Translations under genes and position numbers: made by a program
Shown: positions 58,599-64,000 of the stretch, piece by piece
Layout of the letters: every line of letters begins with the position of its first letter
Position numbering within the stretch: position 1 is the first letter of the stretch
The notes under the pieces: model-generated
Told to the model about the DNA's origin: nothing
The model's database searches: none
What the model saw: the letters and a program-made list of their open reading frames with translations, nothing else
Origin: Pseudomonas citronellolis
Lineage (GTDB): Bacteria; Pseudomonadota; Gammaproteobacteria; Pseudomonadales; Pseudomonadaceae
Assembly: GCF_900112375.1 (NCBI RefSeq)
Contig: NZ_FOLS01000007.1
Coordinates: 159,563-223,562 of the forward strand
Direction of reading: 5' to 3'
Length of the DNA: 64,000 nucleotides

Positions 58599-60719
58599 AT
58601 GAAAGCACCTTGGAATACCGGGGCGGCGCTGCTGCTCGCGGCTCCGCTGGCCTGGGCCGGCGGCCCGGCGGCGGTCGACGCCCAGCGCCTGAACGCCGCC
58701 GACAGCGAGCCCGGCAACTGGATGAGCACCGGCCGCACCTACGGCGAACAGCGCTATTCGCCGCTGGAGCAGGTCAACGAGGGGAACGTGGGGCAGCTCG
58801 GCCTGGCCTGGAACTACGGCTTCGGGCTGGACCGCGTGGTCGAGGCCACGCCCCTGGTGGTGGACGGCGTGATGTACACCACCAGCGCCTACAGCATCGT
58901 CCACGCGCTGGACGCGCGCACCGGCGAACTGCTGTGGAAGTACGACCCCGGGGTCTACCGCGGCATCCAGGGCTCGGGCTGCTGCGACGCAGCCAACCGC
59001 GGCGTGGCGGTGTGGAACGGCAAGGTCTACGTGGGCGTGTACGACGGCCGGCTGGAAGCGCTGGACGCGCGCAGCGGGCAGCGCCTGTGGTCGGTGGACA
59101 CCGTGCTCGACCACGCGCGCAACTACACCATCACCGGCGCCCCGCGCATCATCAAGGGCAAGGTGGTGATCGGCAACGGCGGCAGCGAGTTCGGCGTGCG
59201 CGGCTACGTCACCGCCTACGACGCCGAGACCGGCAAGCAGGCCTGGCGCTTCTTCACCGTGCCGGGCGACCCGGCAAAGGGCGACGAGAGCGACACCATC
59301 GGCATGATCCGCAAGACCTGGTTCGGCGACCAGTACTGGAAACAGGGCGGCGGCGGCACCGTGTGGGACTCGATGGCCTACGACGCCGAACTCGACCTGC
59401 TCTACCTCGGCGTCGGCAACGGCGCCTTCTGGAACTACGGCCAGCGCTCGCAGGGCAAGGGCGACAACCTGTTCCTCTCCTCCATTGTCGCGGTCCGCCC
59501 CGACACCGGGCAGTACGTCTGGCACTACCAGACCACGCCGGGCGACGCCTGGGACTACACCGCCACGCAGCACATCATCGTCGCCACCCTGGCCATCGAC
59601 GGCAAGCCGCGCAAGGTGGTGATGCAGGCGCCGAAGAACGGCTTCTTCTACGTGCTGGACGCGGCCACGGGCAAGCTGCTCTCGGCCGCCCAGTACGCCC
59701 CCAAGGTCAACTGGGCCAAGGGCGTGGACCTGGACAGCGGCCGGCCGCTCATCGACCCGGAGGCGGCCGACTACTGGAGCAAGGGCGAGGCCAGGCTGGT
59801 GTTCCCCGGCTCCCAGGGCGGGCACAACTGGCACCCGATGAGCTACAGCCCGAAGACCGGCCTGGTCTACATCCCCACGCAATCGACGGCCGACATCCAC
59901 CACCCGAAGGCGAAGCTGGATACGCCCGCCAAGGGCCAGTGGAACACCGGGATGGAAATCCCGCCGATGCCCCGGGACAGCAAGAGCATCGACGAATTCG
60001 CGCAGATCTACACCGGCAAGCTGCAGGCCTGGGACCCGCTTCGGCAGAAAGAGGTCTGGTCGGTGCCCTACGCGCAGATCGCCAACGGCGGCACCCTGGC
60101 CACCGCCGGCAACCTGGTGTTCCAGGGCACCCACGATGGCCGCCTACTGGCCTACGCGGCCGACAGTGGCAAGCTGCTGTGGCAGCGCGAGGTGAGCAGC
60201 GGTGTGGTGGCCGCGCCCATCACCTACAGCGTGGACGGCGAGCAGTACGTGACCTTCAGCAGCGGCTGGGGCGGCGCCTACCCGATCACCTTCGGCGCCC
60301 TGTCCGAGCGCACCCGCGGCGTGCCCGACGCCCGGGTGTTCACCTTCAGGCTCGGCGGCAGCGCGCCCATGCCCGCGGTCCGGCGGCGCGCCATCGTACT
60401 GCCCGAGCCGCCGCCGCTGAGCGCCGACGCGGCCACGGTGGCGGCCGGCGACCAGCTGTTCCGCCAGCACTGCGGGGTGTGCCACGGCCTGGGCGCCTTC
60501 AGCGCGAACGTGATCCCCGACCTGCGCTACATGACGGCGCAGACGCACGAGGACTTCCAGAGCATCGTCGCCGGCGCGCGGGCCGGCCGGGGCATGCCGC
60601 CGTTCGCCGGGCGGCTGGCGCCGGAGCAGGTGGAGCAGATCCGCGCCTACCTGATCGAGCGCGCCCACGACCGGCGCGCCGAACTGCAGGCCGCGGGCCA
60701 GCCGGCGGCGGGCACCTAG
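58599..60719 (+). CDS. PQQ-dependent alcohol dehydrogenase with haem c domain
   Basis: 706 aa from ATG 58599, chosen because AGGGAA lies 7 bases upstream; ATG 58584 would add five residues. Signal peptide AALLLAAPLAWA. Quinoprotein propeller: NWMSTGRTYGEQRYSPL, the adjacent Cys-Cys pair in GSGCCDAANRG (about 128-129) that forms the unusual disulfide near PQQ, repeated W-motifs, and DAWDYTATQ with the catalytic/Ca Asp. A C-terminal cytochrome c domain has CGVCH (625-629). This is a type II quinohaemoprotein alcohol dehydrogenase in the periplasm, oxidising primary or secondary alcohols to carbonyls. It is separated from the ALDH gene by 122 bp including a hairpin, so expression may differ. Confidence 0.93.
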   Translation: MKAPWNTGAALLLAAPLAWAGGPAAVDAQRLNAADSEPGNWMSTGRTYGEQRYSPLEQVNEGNVGQLGLAWNYGFGLDRVVEATPLVVDGVMYTTSAYSIVHALDARTGELLWKYDPGVYRGIQGSGCCDAANRGVAVWNGKVYVGVYDGRLEALDARSGQRLWSVDTVLDHARNYTITGAPRIIKGKVVIGNGGSEFGVRGYVTAYDAETGKQAWRFFTVPGDPAKGDESDTIGMIRKTWFGDQYWKQGGGGTVWDSMAYDAELDLLYLGVGNGAFWNYGQRSQGKGDNLFLSSIVAVRPDTGQYVWHYQTTPGDAWDYTATQHIIVATLAIDGKPRKVVMQAPKNGFFYVLDAATGKLLSAAQYAPKVNWAKGVDLDSGRPLIDPEAADYWSKGEARLVFPGSQGGHNWHPMSYSPKTGLVYIPTQSTADIHHPKAKLDTPAKGQWNTGMEIPPMPRDSKSIDEFAQIYTGKLQAWDPLRQKEVWSVPYAQIANGGTLATAGNLVFQGTHDGRLLAYAADSGKLLWQREVSSGVVAAPITYSVDGEQYVTFSSGWGGAYPITFGALSERTRGVPDARVFTFRLGGSAPMPAVRRRAIVLPEPPPLSADAATVAAGDQLFRQHCGVCHGLGAFSANVIPDLRYMTAQTHEDFQSIVAGARAGRGMPPFAGRLAPEQVEQIRAYLIERAHDRRAELQAAGQPAAGT

Positions 60720-60729
60720 GTTCGCTGGG

Positions 60730-61464
60730 CTAGCGGTCCGGCCGCTCCTGGGCCAGCGTCTGCAGGGCGTCCGGGCGCAGCAGCAGGAGCTGGCCGTAGC
60801 GCTGGCGGATCAGGCCCTGCTGCTCCCACTGCTTGAGCACCTGGTTGACGCGCTGGCGGGTGGCGCCGATGAGCTGCGCCATGGACTCCTGGGACAGCCG
60901 CAGGTCCAGGCTCACCCCTTCGGCCTCCTTCGCCCCGAAGGATTCGCTCAGCCCCAGCAGGCGCCCGGCCAGGCGCTGCTCCAGCGACTGCGTGGAAAAC
61001 GCGGAGAAGGCCACCAGCATGGCGCGCAGGCGCGACACCTCCAGGTCCAGCAGCATGCGCACCAGCGCCGGGTGCCGATCGCACAGCTCGCCCAGCGCCA
61101 GCGGGCTGATGTGCAGCACCTGGGAGGGCACGTGGGCATGGGCGTCGTGCAGGCGGTTGCTGTGGTCGAGCATCGACACCTCGCCCAGCCAGGTGCCCGG
61201 CTCGTAGAAGTTCAGCACCGCCTCCTGGCCATCGCGGGTGGTGTTGCTCAGGCGGATGATGCCCTGCAGCACGATGTACAGGCCATCCGGCGGCTCGCCG
61301 CAGCGGAACAGCTGCTGGCCGGTGTTCAGCGCGCGCACGCCGGCGCGGGCCAGCATGTCGTCGCGAACCTGCTCCGGCAGGCCGCCGAACCAGGGGCTGG
61401 CCAGCAGCACGGCGAGATGGGACTCCGACAACATCGAGGGGAAGGTCACGCCTGAAGGCTCCAT
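60730..61464 (-). CDS. Crp/Fnr-family regulator (copy 2)
   Basis: 244 aa from ATG 61464 (ATG 61434 and an upstream start at 61581 are possible; no strong ribosome-binding site decides). Sensor beta-roll: GQQLFRCGEPPDGLYIVLQGIIRLS and FYEPGTWLGEVSMLDH. Winged-helix recognition segment is ATRQRVNQVLKQW. It shares GLYIVL, EAVLNFYEPG, AFSTQ-LEQRLA and TRQRV blocks with the regulator at 50004-50714, so the two are close paralogs. Convergent with the PQQ-ADH gene, whose stop is 10 bp away, and divergent from the class II aldolase operon. The two probably answer related signals of the pathway between them. Confidence 0.9.
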   Translation of the reverse strand: MEPSGVTFPSMLSESHLAVLLASPWFGGLPEQVRDDMLARAGVRALNTGQQLFRCGEPPDGLYIVLQGIIRLSNTTRDGQEAVLNFYEPGTWLGEVSMLDHSNRLHDAHAHVPSQVLHISPLALGELCDRHPALVRMLLDLEVSRLRAMLVAFSAFSTQSLEQRLAGRLLGLSESFGAKEAEGVSLDLRLSQESMAQLIGATRQRVNQVLKQWEQQGLIRQRYGQLLLLRPDALQTLAQERPDR

Positions 61465-61658
61465 GGAATCCGGGACGTTGCCGCCATTATTCGGCCGACG
61501 GGCGAACCAGCACAAGGCGCATCGGCGGCCTCCCCCAAACGGCCGCGACGGCGGAGCGGGCGCCGGCGTGACGGACGTCAAATTCAGGACAGTCGCCGGC
61601 CCCCGCCACGCCTTAGCCTCGGGCGCTCCACCACAACACCTACAAGAAGGAATGCCCC
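61465..61658. promoter_or_regulatory. Divergent control region, Crp/Fnr copy 2 / aldolase operon
   Basis: 194 bp between divergent starts. It holds GCACAAGGCGC (61510-61520), the same 11-mer found at 50854-50864 in front of the other Crp/Fnr gene, in the same orientation. The left CTTGT arm seen there is absent here. No -35/-10 pair is obvious. Confidence 0.45.
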
Positions 61659-62426
61659 ATGGCCCACGAACTCGCCCTCCCCCATGTCCGCGACCAGGTG
61701 AGCGACGAAGAATGGCAACTGCGCGTCAACCTCGCCGCGTGCTACCGGCTGGTCGCCCTGTTCGGCTGGACCGACCTGGTCTTCACCCACATCAGCGCCC
61801 GCGTCCCCGGCCCCGAGCATCACTTCCTGATCAACCCCTACGGGCTGCTGTTCGACGAGATCACCGCCTCCAACCTGGTGAAGATCGACCAGGACGGCAA
61901 CAAGGTGATCGACAGCCCCTACGACGCCAACCGCGCCGGCTTCGTCATCCATAGCGCCATCCATGCCGCGCGCCACGACATCCAGTGCGTGCTGCACACC
62001 CACACCCGCGCCGGCGTCGCGGTCAGCGCCCAGGAATGCGGCGTGCTGCCGATCAGCCAGCAGTCCACCTTCGTGCTCTCCTCGCTGGCCTACCACGACT
62101 ACGAGGGCGTGGCCCTGCGCGACGACGAGAAGCCGCGCCTGCAGGCGGACCTGGGCAACAAGCTGTTCTTCATGCTGCGCAACCACGGCCTGCTCACCGT
62201 CGGCCGCAGCGTCGCCGACGCCTTCCTCAACATGTACACCTTCGAGACCACCTGCCAGATCCAGCTGGCGGCCCAGGCCGGCGGCCAGCTGGTGCAGGTC
62301 GATCCGCAGATCATCGACGGCGTGGCCGAGGTGGTCGACAAGCAGACCGGCGGCCAGGGCGGCGACTTCGTCTGGCCGGCGCTGCTGCGCAAGCTCAACC
62401 GCATCGACACCAGCTATCGCGACTGA
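61659..62426 (+). CDS. Class II aldolase/adducin-family protein
   Basis: 255 aa, ATG 61659 behind AGAAGGAA. Soluble. The zinc-ligand pattern of the family is present: VLHTHTRAGVAV (paired His) and a later His in MLRNHGLLTVG, with THISARVPG and FLINPYGLLFDE in the N-terminal half. Members are fuculose- or ribulose-phosphate-type aldolases, decarboxylases or structural relatives; the adducin-like length and sequence do not set the substrate. It heads a three-gene operon with a D-isomer 2-hydroxyacid dehydrogenase (10 bp) and a Dabb protein. Confidence 0.9.
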   Translation: MAHELALPHVRDQVSDEEWQLRVNLAACYRLVALFGWTDLVFTHISARVPGPEHHFLINPYGLLFDEITASNLVKIDQDGNKVIDSPYDANRAGFVIHSAIHAARHDIQCVLHTHTRAGVAVSAQECGVLPISQQSTFVLSSLAYHDYEGVALRDDEKPRLQADLGNKLFFMLRNHGLLTVGRSVADAFLNMYTFETTCQIQLAAQAGGQLVQVDPQIIDGVAEVVDKQTGGQGGDFVWPALLRKLNRIDTSYRD

Positions 62427-62436
62427 GGAGCCAGCG

Positions 62437-63417
62437 ATGAACAGCATTCCCTGCATCGCCCTGTCGCGCCAGGTACCCGATGCGCTGTTGGGAAGCCTGC
62501 GCGAAAGGGCCGAGCTCCGCATGCCCGAACGCGGCCTCCCGGATGACCTGGGCGAGCTGCTGAGCGGGGCCGACTACGCCCTGGTGCTGCCCGCCGACCG
62601 CATCGACGCCGCCCTGCTGGAGCGTTGCCCGCGCCTGAAGGTGCTGAGCACCGTCAGCGCCGGCTTCGACCACATCGACGTGGCCGCCTGCACGGCCCGC
62701 GGCATCCGCGTCTGCAACACGCCCAAGGCGGTCGCCGCGGCCACCGCCGACCTCGCCTTCGGCCTGCTGCTGGCCGCGGCCCGGCGCATCGTCGAGGCCG
62801 ACGCCTTCGTCCGCGGCGGCGGCTGGCGCGCCGACTCCTCGCCGCTGTTCGGCCAGGACGTGCACCACAAGCAGCTGGGCATCCTCGGCCTGGGCAGCAT
62901 CGGCATGGAAGTGGCCAAGCGCGCCCGCGGCTTCGACATGGACGTCACCTACTGCAACCGGCGGCGCCTGCCGGTGGAGGAAGAAGTCCGGCTCGGCGTG
63001 CGCTACCTGGACTTCGACAGCCTGCTGGAGCAGAGCGACGCGCTCATCCTGCAACTGCCCTACAGCGCCGCCACCCACCACATCATCGGCGCGCCGCAGC
63101 TGGCGCGGATGAAGCCCGAGGCCATCCTGATCAACACCGCCCGCGGCGGCCTGGTGGATGAAACCGCCCTGGCCACGGCCCTGCGCGAAGGCCGGCTGGC
63201 GGCGGCCGGGCTGGACGTCACCGAAGGCGAGCCGGCGGTGAACCCGGCGCTGCTCGGCCTGCCCAACCTGGTGCTGTCGCCGCACAACGGCGCCTCCACC
63301 CGCGAGACGCACAAGCGCATGACCCTCGAGGCCTTCGACAACCTGCTCGACGCCCTGCAGGGCGCGCCGCTGCGCAACTGCATCAACCCGCAACCAACAG
63401 AGGAGTGCTGCCCATGA
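62437..63417 (+). CDS. D-isomer specific 2-hydroxyacid dehydrogenase (NAD(P)H)
   Basis: 326 aa, ATG 62437 behind AGGAG. Glyoxylate/hydroxypyruvate-reductase type: LKVLSTVSAGFDHID, GIRVCNTP, Rossmann loop LGILGLGSIGMEVAK, then the catalytic Arg (about 236) in NTARGGLVDE, Glu in DVTEGEPAVNP and His (about 283) in SPHNGAS. It reduces a 2-oxo acid to a D-2-hydroxy acid, or the reverse. Together with the membrane/flavin hydroxyacid enzymes of the previous operon, the window holds several ways to handle 2-hydroxy acids. Its stop overlaps the next start (ATGA). Confidence 0.91.
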   Translation: MNSIPCIALSRQVPDALLGSLRERAELRMPERGLPDDLGELLSGADYALVLPADRIDAALLERCPRLKVLSTVSAGFDHIDVAACTARGIRVCNTPKAVAAATADLAFGLLLAAARRIVEADAFVRGGGWRADSSPLFGQDVHHKQLGILGLGSIGMEVAKRARGFDMDVTYCNRRRLPVEEEVRLGVRYLDFDSLLEQSDALILQLPYSAATHHIIGAPQLARMKPEAILINTARGGLVDETALATALREGRLAAAGLDVTEGEPAVNPALLGLPNLVLSPHNGASTRETHKRMTLEAFDNLLDALQGAPLRNCINPQPTEECCP

Positions 63418-63716
63418 GCGTGCATTGCGTAGTCGTGTCCTGGCTGAAAGAGCCGGGCAACCTGGAACACATCGCCCAACTGACCGCCGCCTGCGAAAGC
63501 CTGCGGCAGATCCCCGGCGTCAGCGAAGTCCGCTTCGGCCCCCGGGCCAACCTGGGCAGCGTCGGCTCGGACGACAGCTTCGACTTCGCCATGATCGTCA
63601 GTTTCGAGTCGCTCAAGACGGCCCAGGACTATGGGCCCCATCCCAACCATATGCAGGCGGCGCAACTCACCGTGCAACTGGCGGAGCGGTTCCAGAGTTT
63701 CTATTTCGAGACCTGA
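63414..63716 (+). CDS. Dabb-domain (stress-responsive alpha/beta-barrel) protein
   Basis: 100 aa from ATG 63414, overlapping the preceding stop by 4 bp, with AGAGGAG upstream. The small fold shows HCVVVSWLKEP, then LRQIPGVSEVRFGPRAN, DFAMIVSFESLKTAQDYGPHPNHMQA, a pattern matching the Dabb family of dimeric alpha-beta barrels. Such proteins are sometimes minor enzymes or stress factors acting on small carbonyl compounds. It ends the class II aldolase operon. Function here is unknown. Confidence 0.85.
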   Translation: MSVHCVVVSWLKEPGNLEHIAQLTAACESLRQIPGVSEVRFGPRANLGSVGSDDSFDFAMIVSFESLKTAQDYGPHPNHMQAAQLTVQLAERFQSFYFET

Positions 63717-64000
63717 GTTAATCGCGGACAAGGTCCGCTCCTACAGTCCAGGGAGGCATGGTGTCTTTCCTGTAGGAGCGAGCTTGCTCGCGAATGGTGT
63801 TTCCCGGATGCATTGATGTTTTAGGGTGACTCCGCTCCCTCTCCCCAACCCTCTCCCTGAAGGGAGAGGGGGCTGTCCTGAGCGACGCGTCGGTCAGGCG
63901 CCATCCTCACACCCCTAACCCCACCCCGTCATTCCCGCGAACGCGGGACGCGGCTCCATCGCGAACAGCGCTTGCGCTGGCCCGAAGGGGAATAACCCAG
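63717..64000. repeat. Gene-free right edge with dispersed repeats
   Basis: 284 bp with no supported gene. Contains TCGCGGACAAGGTCCGCTCCTAC (about 63722), GTAGGAGCGAGCTTGCTCGCGAA (about 63772), a CCCTCTCCCTGAAGGGAGAGGG palindrome (about 63845), a CCCGCGAACGCGGG palindrome (about 63933), and from about 63957 a copy of CATCGCGAACAGCGCTTGCG with following GGCCCGAAGGGGAAT, also seen near 13,655. Confidence 0.8.

Noticed and set aside
61465..61581. N-terminal extension of Crp/Fnr copy 2 with a CxxC
   Set aside because: The extension is Pro/Arg-rich with no match to the other copy, and the later ATG at 61464 gives a normal family length.

Overview
The window is GC-rich DNA from a Pseudomonas-type gammaproteobacterium. 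Evidence is the strong preference for C or G at third codon positions, the Pseudomonas-style dispersed palindromes built on GTAGGAGCG...CGCGAA, a LapD/LapG biofilm pair, and broad catabolic gene content. I cannot fix the species; an environmental, metabolically versatile Pseudomonas is my best guess. Thirty-one genes are called. No rRNA, tRNA, insertion sequence, prophage or CRISPR array was seen.

Region 1 (1-34.4 kb) is a giant-adhesin locus. It opens inside a huge RTX adhesin whose 5' end lies outside the window. That gene holds a 6,633-bp array of three repeat types (A, B and C, 102, 99 and 99 codons), cadherin/VCBS-like domains, a PA14-like domain, and a C-terminal RTX/type I secretion signal. 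A small conserved gene follows. Then, on the opposite strand, come lapG and lapD, the periplasmic protease and c-di-GMP receptor that control adhesin retention. A second giant gene (about 3,775 aa) has an LEPR motif, a DUF4347 domain, many DUF11-like domains, an SdrD_B-like domain and 11 VCBS repeats, but no RTX repeats. Directly downstream and tightly packed are a TolC-like lipoprotein, a periplasmic adaptor, a GAF-like/TM/HlyD protein, and a protein fusing a PqqD-like N-terminus, an M50 site-2 protease (HEMGH...NASPFMRFDG) and a HlyD-like adaptor. No ABC ATPase is present. This is the best candidate for an undescribed export, processing or anchoring system.

Region 2 (34.9-49 kb) looks like uptake and catabolism of a hydrophobic compound. 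It has a cytochrome b561, an SDR, and a DUF1302/DUF1329 pair ending in a clear terminator. A seven-gene minus-strand operon follows: sulfatase, cupin, 3-beta-HSD-like dehydrogenase, SDR, DUF1254/DUF1214 protein, MetA-type outer-membrane protein, and a second DUF1254 protein. A divergent AraC-type regulator sits at its head. A 0.9-kb gene-free stretch at 39.9-40.8 kb contains a tandemly duplicated unit of about 340 bp made of palindromes.

Region 3 (50-63.7 kb) is an oxidative pathway framed by two paralogous Crp/Fnr regulators. It encodes a fused indolepyruvate-type 2-oxoacid:ferredoxin oxidoreductase, a D-type FAD 2-hydroxyacid dehydrogenase, an L-type FMN 2-hydroxyacid dehydrogenase, an aldehyde dehydrogenase and a PQQ/haem c alcohol dehydrogenase. 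Read as chemistry, this could take a 1,2-diol or alcohol through aldehyde, 2-hydroxy acid and 2-oxo acid to acyl-CoA; the substrate is unknown. A second small operon (class II aldolase, D-isomer 2-hydroxyacid dehydrogenase, Dabb protein) starts divergently from the second regulator. The window ends in palindromic repeats.
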